A DNA stretch of 64,000 nt, from positions 1 to 64,000 of the forward strand of contig JAUVCH010000006.1 in NCBI GenBank assembly GCA_030595795.1, in the 5' to 3' direction. The stretch comes from Gammaproteobacteria bacterium. Its GTDB lineage: Bacteria > Pseudomonadota > Gammaproteobacteria > GCA-001735895. How positions within the stretch are numbered: position 1 is the stretch's first letter; every line of letters starts with the position of its first letter. This document shows, one piece after another, positions 33,003 to 41,042 of the stretch. A program made the position numbers and the translations under genes. The notes under the pieces are model-generated. The model was given only the letters and a program-made list of their open reading frames with translations, did not search any database and was not told where the DNA came from.

Positions 33003-35153
33003 CTAACCTGATTCGGATAGAGGTCGGAACTGACCAGAGAGGTTTCGTTCTTTGCGCTTTTCCAAATGCTCTATTCTAGTAATTCGTTCAGCATGTGTTT
33101 CCAGGCTGCGTTTGGGAAATTCGATTACTGGTTTAATGGTTTCATAATCGATTTTTTCTATTCGAAAACCTGAAGTGAAAATCACCCTGTACTCTAATGT
33201 ATCTTCGAGTCGTTCTCGTATAGGCCGAGATCTCCGAGGAATAAATGAACGCGGGGGAGTAAGGCGTTCGCCGCCATCAGGTGTCATAGAAAGAAATTTC
33301 GGGCTAATCCAGACTTTCCCTTTAATGCGGGATGTGACCAGGACTGTTTCCCACAAGTTATTAGAAGGATTTTTGCACTGAAAGGTAGTGAAAATTTGAG
33401 CCTTAAAAGAACAAATCAGATTTCTATTATTACCACCAGCCCAATTATAGCGAATATGGTATTCATCTTTTTCTACCGAATAAGCAAATACTAGTATGTG
33501 CTTTTTTAACTGTTCTTCCAGGTACTCGCGGCTATGTTCTATTGTATTGGTTTCGTGCTTATTGGCTATGTTCGTTTTTACCCCGGTTACTATTCTTTGA
33601 TATCCGTTAGCTGTGGTATCGGAGATATCTTCATAGCTGCTTACCACCCTGCCAGATATATCCAGTTCGATTTTTTCTAAGCCATTAACATTAAGACTAA
33701 CCTGGAAAACACCATAGTTCGGCATATCCCTTTTTTCACTTGTGTTGATATAGACAGGTATAGAGGGAACTTTATTTCCGTCTATTCGGACAGGATTAAT
33801 TTGAATCGGTGTCTTTTCACGAGCCACGGGCCTTCGTGGAACTTGCGTTTTATAAGCAGTGGGAAGTACGTAGAGTATATTCCCGCTTTTTCTGTCGAGG
33901 TCATATTCGCCAATCACTAACCATGTATCAACATTGGCCCTAAATTTATCCGTGTTGTTGCCATTGATTTCTGTCAATCGATCCAGAATACCGCTATAGG
34001 TATAACTCGAAACCCACTTTGGATATCGGTATGTCATTAAGTCGAACCACCGATTATATTCATATAGTTTTGGCTCAGCTGAGCGGGGGTCAACATGCAA
34101 ACCAATACATTTGTTTCTGTCTTTTGAGAGAAAACCAAAATCCGATATAGTCGAATGACTATCTTCCTGTCTTTGGCCAATTTGTGGTCCATAAATATCT
34201 GTATTGGGGACTCCTGGGTGCCCACGTCCAAGTAGGTGAGCAATTTCATGGGCACCGGTTTCGCCGTTCTCGTCTATGGATGCGACACCGACAATGTTGT
34301 GACAACCAATTGCTGGCGAGTCGATAGCTGCACCTCCAAGTCGATTACTGGGATCCACGAAAACTCCAAGATACAAAGTGCGAATATCTTGCCCTCCCTT
34401 GTCTCCATTGTTAAATAAATTCTGATTACGATGCAAAGCGGTTTGTAACAGCAAGTTCATGAGTTCCCGGGTCACAGCTTCATCTTGATCGTTGTTGCTA
34501 TTATTAGTTTTATTGAGTGAGCGAAATTTTTCTGTAACTCGAACATGTGTTGTATTCCAGGTTACCTTAGATACAGGAAAAGCGGCTTCAACAAACTGTC
34601 GAATAGGATCCACTTGCTCGGGTCTGGGTTCGATATACTCCTCAGCGTTTGAGTCCCAGGAATTGAAAACTAATGCGGTGATAGATAAACTCGGTGATTT
34701 ATAAATTTCCAAATTAAGGAAATAACCTTTATCTTTACCAGGCGACAGTGATTTTATTATCCGATCGTTCCACTCAACTTTAAGCTTATGTGATCGAGAC
34801 TCGGTTTTACCGTAGAGGTAAAAATGACCAGGAAAAATGGCTGATTTATTCTGGTTGATCTTTATACAACTGGTAATGTCAAAATTAAGTGATGATTTCC
34901 AGTTTGATCTGTGATGATCTAAATTATCTTTTCTTTGGCCAGAGACCAGGGATACCGAATTCTGACTTATGAATTCTTTTCCATGAAGTTTTATTTTTCC
35001 GCTAATTTCAAAATTTTCTTTCTTACCGCTATTTACAGACTGAAAAAATACTCGAGCAAAAGTTTTCTTCCCCTCTATCAATGGAACGCAGTTGTTAATA
35101 TCCTGGATAACTTGAATCACTTCAATATGCGATACCGTAATTGTAGTTGCCAT
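33003..35153 (-). CDS. Large zincin-type metallopeptidase, family not recognised
   Basis: 716 residues. The zinc motif H-E-x-x-H-x-x-G-x-x-H is complete (His302, Glu303, His306, Gly309, His312), so it belongs to the metzincin-like zincins. N-terminally (about 1-150) is a beta-rich domain beginning I-E-V-I-Q-V-I-Q-D and containing V-P-L-I-E-G-K-K-T-F-A-R-V-F, a pattern of Ig-like adhesive modules. The part after about 430 is beta-rich, then Arg-rich. No signal peptide is seen, so export would need another route or the protein is intracellular. GC is lower than in the housekeeping genes. Substrate unknown. Confidence 0.7.
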   Translation of the reverse strand: MATTITVSHIEVIQVIQDINNCVPLIEGKKTFARVFFQSVNSGKKENFEISGKIKLHGKEFISQNSVSLVSGQRKDNLDHHRSNWKSSLNFDITSCIKINQNKSAIFPGHFYLYGKTESRSHKLKVEWNDRIIKSLSPGKDKGYFLNLEIYKSPSLSITALVFNSWDSNAEEYIEPRPEQVDPIRQFVEAAFPVSKVTWNTTHVRVTEKFRSLNKTNNSNNDQDEAVTRELMNLLLQTALHRNQNLFNNGDKGGQDIRTLYLGVFVDPSNRLGGAAIDSPAIGCHNIVGVASIDENGETGAHEIAHLLGRGHPGVPNTDIYGPQIGQRQEDSHSTISDFGFLSKDRNKCIGLHVDPRSAEPKLYEYNRWFDLMTYRYPKWVSSYTYSGILDRLTEINGNNTDKFRANVDTWLVIGEYDLDRKSGNILYVLPTAYKTQVPRRPVAREKTPIQINPVRIDGNKVPSIPVYINTSEKRDMPNYGVFQVSLNVNGLEKIELDISGRVVSSYEDISDTTANGYQRIVTGVKTNIANKHETNTIEHSREYLEEQLKKHILVFAYSVEKDEYHIRYNWAGGNNRNLICSFKAQIFTTFQCKNPSNNLWETVLVTSRIKGKVWISPKFLSMTPDGGERLTPPRSFIPRRSRPIRERLEDTLEYRVIFTSGFRIEKIDYETIKPVIEFPKRSLETHAERITRIEHLEKRKERNLSGQFRPLSESG

Positions 35154-35178
35154 GTTTATCTGCCGATTCCTGTCAGGT

Positions 35179-35940
35179 TTAGCGGTGCGAATTTAACTGG
35201 CCCTGTTTGGCAGTTAACATTTCGAGAATAAAGTTGGAATTTTCTAATTGGATGGGTTGTCGCATCCATTTAGAATCAGGCTTGACGATTGTGCTGAAAC
35301 AGTCGCTCAAAACCTCCTGGATATCCCAGTTTATACATTCTTGTTGTATAGCTACCAGATTATTTTGTTGAGCAGTGAGTTGTAAAACTCTAGCGCCCAC
35401 AGATACATCTCGATAAGCAGCTAGTAACTGCATACTTTTATTGGACTCGGCTGATTGAGGGTCATAATATTCGGCCGAATTTGAGTGATGAATAAAAGCG
35501 ACTCCATCCTTTTGTAGCACCCGATCAAATTCAGACAGGTAGTTATTTATAGTATCGATGTCTGTATCGACCAGGGAATAAAAGCTAATGATTAGATCGA
35601 CACTGTGGTCCTTAACACCAGCGAGGACCTGACCATTGGTTCTTTGGCAGATTACTCTATCGTCGTTTGCAAATCGGTCGTGACAAGCCTGCACACAAGT
35701 GTCTATTATGTCGGTTAAAATTAGCTGAGTTTCAGCATGCTGAGCGAGTAGTCTGGATAAACGGCCGTACCCGCAACCAATTTCAACAATTGTGCTGGCG
35801 GGTAAGAACTGCTTGATACGTGGGTAAATAGTCGATTCCCACATTGCCGCGTCACCACCCCAGTAATGCGACCATTCGGCACCAGCGTTCGACCAGTCCC
35901 AATCCTGGTAGTAAGCGATATTTTCAGCTATAGAGGCCAT
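35179..35940 (-). CDS. SAM-dependent methyltransferase, class I
   Basis: 253 residues with the Rossmann-type motif I: I-V-E-I-G-C-G-Y-G-R-L-S-R near 50-62, motif II acid in L-I-L-T-D-I near 75, and a D-L-I-I-S-F-Y-S-L-V-D motif IV region. The substrate is unknown. It overlaps the start of transcription of nothing else but shares 13 bases with the upstream phosphatase/haloperoxidase gene, so the two are coupled, and it ends 26 bases before the zincin start. The three minus-strand genes form one operon. Confidence 0.82.
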   Translation of the reverse strand: MASIAENIAYYQDWDWSNAGAEWSHYWGGDAAMWESTIYPRIKQFLPASTIVEIGCGYGRLSRLLAQHAETQLILTDIIDTCVQACHDRFANDDRVICQRTNGQVLAGVKDHSVDLIISFYSLVDTDIDTINNYLSEFDRVLQKDGVAFIHHSNSAEYYDPQSAESNKSMQLLAAYRDVSVGARVLQLTAQQNNLVAIQQECINWDIQEVLSDCFSTIVKPDSKWMRQPIQLENSNFILEMLTAKQGQLNSHR

Positions 35941-36896
35941 TCTTTTTTTGCCAGTTCCAGAAAAGCTTTACCATGACCTTTATATGCTTTCCAAATTTTT
36001 CCAGCCAGGATTTTTCCCGCTTCTGTATCGGATGCATAGTGCACACCGGCCCATTCTCGATTGACTGCAATTTCATTAGTTTCATGTCGAATACGTTTTT
36101 CCTGGGATTCCTCGATCGCGGTGCCTTTGAAGATATGGTTTAGCGCTTTCTCAATCAAATGCGCTTCGGTTGAGTGGCCACTTGGATAGGAGTAGTGCGC
36201 TGGCACCAGGATTGCCGGTTCGATATAACGATCAACCTGAGACGGTCTTGGGCGTTTATGATGGGCTTTCCAGGGCATGACCACCAGGGTTGCGATAAAG
36301 CTCATAGTATTGATTAGCCGAAAAGTTTGTGGATGCTGATGCGGATCGATACCCAGTGAATGAAGATACCGGTAGGTGTAGTCATCCGCCTCTTCGACTA
36401 TTGCATCCAGGCGCTCCTCTCTTTCCGGGTGAAATTGTTTCCATAAAAGCTCTTCGATTTCATCGTCTACCTTTACTGTCTTACCGGGCCATTTTTCAAT
36501 CTTTTCCTTCATATTATGGGGGAAGATCTTCGGTGAAGAAGTTAAAAACTCAACAGCCCGCACATAATCCATCCAGCCCTGATTGGTTCGTGTGATTTGC
36601 ATTGTGTGGTAACCCTGTGAGCCGCTATCCTCTTCCTCTTCGTCATAATCTGTACGCGACATGGACATGGACATCGACATCGACATCGACATCGACATAG
36701 ACATAGACATCGACATAGATCTCGGTATCGAACGGTCAAATGCAGCGATATCGTCTCGACCTACGACGCCATTCTCTTCGAGCTGCGCGGCCATCACCTC
36801 GAACGCGGGTAATTCCAGGGTGTCAGTACGATTTTCACTTTGATCAGGTTGCTGATTATTCGGTTCTTTGAGCGATTTTCGAATGCTTTCCTTCAT
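35928..36896 (-). CDS. PAP2/vanadium haloperoxidase-like protein with (Met-Ser) repeat
   Basis: 322 residues. The C-terminal half has the three-part PAP2/vanadium-haloperoxidase site: K-A-H-H-K-R-P-R-P, P-S-G-H-S-T-E, and R-E-W-A-G-V-H-Y-A-S-D (the usual SR pair reads N-R). All catalytic His, Arg and Asp positions are present. The N-terminal half is unusual: a run of ten Met-Ser dipeptides at about 60-80, then an acidic D-Y-D-E-E-E-E-D segment. No signal peptide or membrane helix is seen. Such proteins are phosphatases or halide oxidases; sequence alone does not decide. First gene of the operon with the methyltransferase and zincin genes. Confidence 0.78.
   Translation of the reverse strand: MKESIRKSLKEPNNQQPDQSENRTDTLELPAFEVMAAQLEENGVVGRDDIAAFDRSIPRSMSMSMSMSMSMSMSMSMSMSRTDYDEEEEDSGSQGYHTMQITRTNQGWMDYVRAVEFLTSSPKIFPHNMKEKIEKWPGKTVKVDDEIEELLWKQFHPEREERLDAIVEEADDYTYRYLHSLGIDPHQHPQTFRLINTMSFIATLVVMPWKAHHKRPRPSQVDRYIEPAILVPAHYSYPSGHSTEAHLIEKALNHIFKGTAIEESQEKRIRHETNEIAVNREWAGVHYASDTEAGKILAGKIWKAYKGHGKAFLELAKKEWPL
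36658..36717 (-). repeat. Ten-unit hexanucleotide repeat encoding (Met-Ser)10
   Basis: Ten tandem units of GACATN on the plus strand, read on the minus strand as alternating Ser and Met codons. The only differences between units are at the third base of the Ser codon (TCC, TCG and TCT), so every change is silent. Unit length is a multiple of three, so copy-number change would lengthen or shorten the linker without shifting the frame. Confidence 0.95.
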
Positions 36897-37099
36897 GTTG
36901 TTCCCCGGGTGCTGGTTTTTTTGTATCTGTATTTGTTTTTATGGCGGTTCTTTTGTGTTTAGTTTTATCGGACTGCGTATCGAAAATCAAATCAACAGGA
37001 CTTTTATTGTGGCGAAGTTACGATAAAATCATGATAGGTCAGGTTTTACTATCAACTAGCATAGAAAAACCGTGAATCGATCATCAGCAAGTAGCGTCT

Positions 37100-37624
37100 C
37101 TAGCTCGGCCACGGCCTCTGCCCTTCGGCTTCGATCCAGGCTTTCACCCATTCTGGCATTACTTCACCCCAGCCTTCTTTATCCAGTGCGATGGCAACTT
37201 CAGTCGCGGGAACGAGCCCGTTCTTCGAAGTGACTCCGGCCTTAACCAGCGCGGATGAGCAGATCTTGTCGCCGATATAAGTCTCCTGCAAAAAGTAAAA
37301 CCAGCGGTCATCGTGGCAAAGTATCCCAGTGTTGAGGATGAATTTTTTCAGGAAAGGAATGCGCCTGCGGTAACGGATGCTGGCCCCACCGACGGCTATG
37401 CCCCATTTATTGCGTCGCATTAGATCGACAAAACCAACACGGTAGGAGTAATCCCATCTGCCTAGTTCCATCATATTAAAATATCGGGCGTTGTTCAGTT
37501 CTCCAAAAAAATCGATGTCGGTAATGCCAGCACGCAAGTGTAAAACGCTCTTGTCCTCGATTTCGAGTTTCGGGCGATTGCGAGCCTTTATCAAGGTGGT
37601 GGCGAGTTTGAGGTATGGATACAT
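37100..37624 (-). CDS. Hotdog-fold acyl-CoA thioesterase-like protein (THEM6-like)
   Basis: 174 residues with the 4HBT-type hotdog fold: D-I-D-F-F-G-E-L-N-N-A-R-Y-F near 34-47 is the active-site strand-helix of 4-hydroxybenzoyl-CoA thioesterase relatives, and R-I-P-F-L-K-K and the R-R-R before it fit the following strand. Mature length agrees with the eukaryotic THEM6-like and proteobacterial group. The N terminus has a slightly hydrophobic start that may be a membrane anchor. A remnant of a similar gene lies at 29215. It is divergent from the dehydrogenase at 37684. Confidence 0.78.
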   Translation of the reverse strand: MYPYLKLATTLIKARNRPKLEIEDKSVLHLRAGITDIDFFGELNNARYFNMMELGRWDYSYRVGFVDLMRRNKWGIAVGGASIRYRRRIPFLKKFILNTGILCHDDRWFYFLQETYIGDKICSSALVKAGVTSKNGLVPATEVAIALDKEGWGEVMPEWVKAWIEAEGQRPWPS

Positions 37625-37683
37625 GTTTGTGCGGTTAATCTTTATAGGGTAAGTTTAACATGAATAAATTAATAGAATGATTC

Positions 37684-38619
37684 ATGGCATTATTAATCGA
37701 CATTAAACAACCAGAGTGGATGGAAGATGAGGTATTACGGCAGCAATTACTAGCTATCGATCCTGATGCCGATATCCGCTGCGGTGATAATCCTGGAGAT
37801 CCTCTGGATATAGAAATGCTAACCACCAGCACCTATTTACCCGGCGAAGCCTTAAAGTATCCGAATCTAAAACTGGTGCAGAAAACAGGCGCTGGAGTTG
37901 ACGCGATCATGGTCGATGAGTCACTGCCAGCATCGATCCAGGTGACGCGTTTACGTACAGATACTTCCGGGCAGGAGATGGCGGAATACGCACTGGCCTA
38001 TGTCTTACAGGAGCAACGACAATTACGCCAATATCAACAAAACCAATCGCAAAACTTATGGGAAGCCTATGCACCTCATCGAGCCTGCGAAACCACCGTC
38101 GCTGTTCTGGGGTTAGGGCGCATTGGTAATCTGGTAGCTGAAAAATTTATTAGCTGCGACTTCAAAGTGCTGGGCTGGAGTCGTAGTCAAAAAAATATAG
38201 CGGGAGTGGTTTGTTATGCAGGCGGTGATCAATTAGCAGATGTTCTCGGAAAAGCCGATTATGTGGTTTCGATCCTGCCTTCGACGCCTGAAACTACTCG
38301 ATTATTTAATCACAAAACCTTTGGCTTAATGAAGCCTTCGGCTTTTATTATTAACCTCGGCCGAGGCACCTTGATTGATGAAGATGAGCTGATTCAGTCG
38401 TTAGATGAAGGCCTGCTCGCTGGGGCAATCCTCGACGTCATGCAAGCCGAGCCTTTACCAGAAGCAAGTCGGTTATGGACGCATCCCAAAGTGATCCTGA
38501 CACCGCATGTTTCAGGCTGGCATCTGGGTGATGCGGTGACCGATATTGCCGAGAACTTTAGACGGCTAAAAGCGGGTGAAGTATTATTGAACCAGGTAAA
38601 TAGGGAATTGGGTTATTAA
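37684..38619 (+). CDS. D-2-hydroxyacid dehydrogenase, NAD(P)-dependent
   Basis: 311 residues. The nucleotide-binding G-L-G-R-I-G lies near 145, the catalytic Arg in N-L-G-R-G-T-L-I-D near 227, the Glu in Q-A-E-P-L-P near 258 and the catalytic His in T-P-H-V-S-G near 277. The family reduces 2-oxoacids, for example glyoxylate or hydroxypyruvate, to D-2-hydroxyacids. The thioesterase gene follows after three bases, so they are co-transcribed, and lhgO (L-2-hydroxyglutarate oxidase) converges on the pair. The exact substrate is not clear from sequence. Confidence 0.87.
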   Translation: MALLIDIKQPEWMEDEVLRQQLLAIDPDADIRCGDNPGDPLDIEMLTTSTYLPGEALKYPNLKLVQKTGAGVDAIMVDESLPASIQVTRLRTDTSGQEMAEYALAYVLQEQRQLRQYQQNQSQNLWEAYAPHRACETTVAVLGLGRIGNLVAEKFISCDFKVLGWSRSQKNIAGVVCYAGGDQLADVLGKADYVVSILPSTPETTRLFNHKTFGLMKPSAFIINLGRGTLIDEDELIQSLDEGLLAGAILDVMQAEPLPEASRLWTHPKVILTPHVSGWHLGDAVTDIAENFRRLKAGEVLLNQVNRELGY

Positions 38620-38622
38620 TCG

Positions 38623-39060
38623 ATGTCGTTATCAGCAAGCGAGTTACAGGAAAAAATCAGGTCGAATATACCTCTGAGCGAGAACATGCAATTTAGCATT
38701 GTCGGGCTCGATGAAAATTCGATTCACGTCCATGCGCCATTGGCTCCGAATGTGAATATTCATGGCACTGGGTTTGCGGGTAGTATTTATTCGCTGGCGG
38801 TTTTGACTGGCTGGGCGATGGTGTCACATATTATGGAATTGAAGGGAATCGAGGGTGATCTGGTGGTCGGCAAAGCCGAAATAAGATATCGCCTGCCGGT
38901 TGAATCTGATATTAATTGCTATTGTCAGGTGTCAGATAAGCATGTAAATGAAATGGTTGGGCGGCTTGCACAGTCGGGTAATGGTCGGCTAAAGCTCGAT
39001 ATTGTGATCGGCGATAAGGCTGCTGTTCTTTCTGCAATGTATGTTGTTGTGGGGGTGTGA
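38623..39060 (+). CDS. YiiD C-terminal-type thioesterase
   Basis: 145 residues of a hotdog-fold domain: P-L-S-E-N-M-Q-F-S-I at the start, N-I-H-G-T-G-F-A-G-S-I-Y-S near 45-57, and V-V-G-K-A-E-I-R-Y-R-L-P-V near 85. This is the pattern of the thioesterase domain otherwise fused to an acetyltransferase in E. coli YiiD; here it stands alone. It lies three bases after the dehydrogenase gene and its stop abuts the convergent lhgO. Substrate unknown. Confidence 0.78.
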   Translation: MSLSASELQEKIRSNIPLSENMQFSIVGLDENSIHVHAPLAPNVNIHGTGFAGSIYSLAVLTGWAMVSHIMELKGIEGDLVVGKAEIRYRLPVESDINCYCQVSDKHVNEMVGRLAQSGNGRLKLDIVIGDKAAVLSAMYVVVGV

Positions 39061-39061
39061 T

Positions 39062-40267
39062 TTAACCGCTCTTACTCACCAACTCACAAATATACTTGCC
39101 AATCGGTATCGCCGATGTTGCTGCGGGAGACGGCGCATTGCAGACATGCAAACTGCGTGGGCTCTCGGCAAATAGAAAATCGTGTACCAGCGAACCATCC
39201 GCCATCACCGCCTGCGCGCGGATACCAGCCGGATATTCTTCGAGATCGGATAACTCCAGCTGCGGGCAATATTTCTGTGCCAGTTTGAGATAACGTATGG
39301 GTTGCCAGGAGTTTTTAAACTCTTCCCTTGCGCTGCGCCAATGCTGTTTGGCAAGTTTCCAGAATCCTGGGAAACTGGCAGTTTCCCAGCTGTCTCGCAG
39401 GTCAAAGTTATATTGTTCATAGCCTTCCCGTTTGAAGCCGAGTACGGCGTTCGGACCGATGGTTATCGAGCCATCGATCATGCGGGTTAAGTGTACACCG
39501 AGGAATGGCAATTCCGGGTCGGGTATCGGGTAGATCAAATGTTTAACCACGTTATTACAACGGCTGGATAAACGGTAATACTCGCCTCGAAATGGGATAA
39601 TTCGAAAATCGATTGGCAGCTCCATGAGCCGGGTAATTCGGTCGGCAGCGAGACCCGCGCAGGCTATGAGATAACTGGTGTTGATACTCAACCGCCCAGC
39701 GTTGCTATTGATATCGACGCGGATATGGTCGTCGTGTTCATCCAGTCCAGTTACTTCATGTCCGAGTCTGAGGTCACCACCCGCTTTAACGAATTGCTGC
39801 GCCATGGCTTCGGTAACCTGGCGATAATTGACAATGCCAGTTTTTGCTACATGGATCGCGGCAACACCAGATATCTGTGGTTCGCGTCGAAGTAATTCTT
39901 TGCTGTCGAGCAACTCATGTTCTATACCGTTTGCCTGACTGCGTTCGGCGAGTGCGAGCATGCGATGATATTCCTCTCGGTCGGTTGCTACCAGAAGCTT
40001 ACCGCATTGTTCAAAAGGGATGTCGTTGGCTTTGCAGAAATCCATGGTGGCATCGGCTCCCTGCTGACAAAATTGAGCTTTCAAACTACCCGGTGTGTAG
40101 TAAACACCCGCGTGAATGACTCCGCTATTGTGCCCGGTTTGATGCTGGCTTAGAGCGCTCTCTTTTTCCAGCAGCAGGACCTTCTTTTTGGGGTATCGTG
40201 ACTGTAATTGCCAGGCGGTGGAAACACCGACAATGCCACCACCTATTATTACGAAGTCGTATTGCAT
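39062..40267 (-). CDS. lhgO: L-2-hydroxyglutarate oxidase, FAD-dependent
   Basis: 401 residues from ATG 40265-40267, beginning M-Q-Y-D-F-V-I-I-G-G-G-I-V-G, the FAD-binding GxGxxG strand that opens E. coli LhgO. An in-frame TTG 11 codons further upstream adds residues that do not fit the family. Further landmarks are H-N-S-G-V-I-H-A-G-V-Y-Y near 45 and R-G-E-Y-Y-R-L near 230. LhgO oxidises L-2-hydroxyglutarate to 2-oxoglutarate and feeds electrons to the quinone pool. It converges on the dehydrogenase-thioesterase pair. Confidence 0.9.
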   Translation of the reverse strand: MQYDFVIIGGGIVGVSTAWQLQSRYPKKKVLLLEKESALSQHQTGHNSGVIHAGVYYTPGSLKAQFCQQGADATMDFCKANDIPFEQCGKLLVATDREEYHRMLALAERSQANGIEHELLDSKELLRREPQISGVAAIHVAKTGIVNYRQVTEAMAQQFVKAGGDLRLGHEVTGLDEHDDHIRVDINSNAGRLSINTSYLIACAGLAADRITRLMELPIDFRIIPFRGEYYRLSSRCNNVVKHLIYPIPDPELPFLGVHLTRMIDGSITIGPNAVLGFKREGYEQYNFDLRDSWETASFPGFWKLAKQHWRSAREEFKNSWQPIRYLKLAQKYCPQLELSDLEEYPAGIRAQAVMADGSLVHDFLFAESPRSLHVCNAPSPAATSAIPIGKYICELVSKSG

Positions 40268-40306
40268 AGAGTGTAATTTACCGTTGGCCGCGACTGGCAA
40301 AGACTA

Positions 40307-40999
40307 TCATTTATCCGATAATCGCGGGCGTCCCCGCGGTAGTGGAGATACTCTACGGTTACTGGATTTTTCGATTTTCGCCAGAAATTTCGCGTCGCCG
40401 AGCGCCCAGCCTTTCAATGCCGAATTATAAATTAAAGCTTCATCGTCACCGCTAATTTTCTTTTTGAACATGGCGCGATAATTTTTATTACGCTCCTTCG
40501 GAGTGTCTCCCAGAGCTTTGTATATCCGGTGATCGGTCATTAAAGGGTCCTCTTCGCCCTTCGCGTTGTATCCATAGCTACTCCAGTAATAATCGCGTGG
40601 ATGTTTTGCCAGTCCTTCGCGCACCGCCTGGGTTTCGATAAAGCGACTACAGAGCAATAAATAATTCTTGCTGTCGAGGATTGTTGCTCGATATCGACCT
40701 TCCCACAGGGTACCTTCGTGGTCGTAATTTTTGTTGAAGTAATGAACATAGTTGCGACCTAGCGATTGTAGCGTCTTGGAGATACTATCTTCTTTGCCGG
40801 GGCTCGCCAATAGCTGGACATGGTTTGGCATCAGGATGAAGGCGTGAACTTTTAGCTGGTAATAGTCCGCCGCCATTTGAAGCCATTCGTAGTAATTCAA
40901 ATAGTCGTCTTCGTTGCGGAAAATCTCGTTCCCATTGATACCGCGTTGAATAATGTGTTGAGGTTGATTCTTTATATAATATCTGGGCAGTCGTGCCAT
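40307..40999 (-). CDS. REP-associated tyrosine transposase (RAYT/Y1-type)
   Basis: 230 residues of the TnpA_REP/Y1 transposase family: Q-H-I-I-Q-R-G near 14-20, F-I-L-M-P-N-H-V near 55-62, and the tyrosine region N-Y-V-H-Y-F-N-K near 83-90. In the usual H-U-H metal motif (HVH) the second His is Gln (H-V-Q), so activity is doubtful or the metal site differs. RAYTs are single-copy domesticated transposases that spread REP palindromes. I saw no REP hairpins in the short flanks. It is not bounded by inverted repeats I can find. Confidence 0.85.
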   Translation of the reverse strand: MARLPRYYIKNQPQHIIQRGINGNEIFRNEDDYLNYYEWLQMAADYYQLKVHAFILMPNHVQLLASPGKEDSISKTLQSLGRNYVHYFNKNYDHEGTLWEGRYRATILDSKNYLLLCSRFIETQAVREGLAKHPRDYYWSSYGYNAKGEEDPLMTDHRIYKALGDTPKERNKNYRAMFKKKISGDDEALIYNSALKGWALGDAKFLAKIEKSSNRRVSPLPRGRPRLSDK

Positions 41000-41042
41000 A
41001 ATTTTCAGGTCTCTTGCTTAAATGTTTGAAGATACAAAACAG

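Noticed and set aside
36658-36717. CRISPR-like array or phase-variation switch
   Set aside because: Units are contiguous hexamers without spacers, and their length is a multiple of three, so copy-number changes would not shift the frame.
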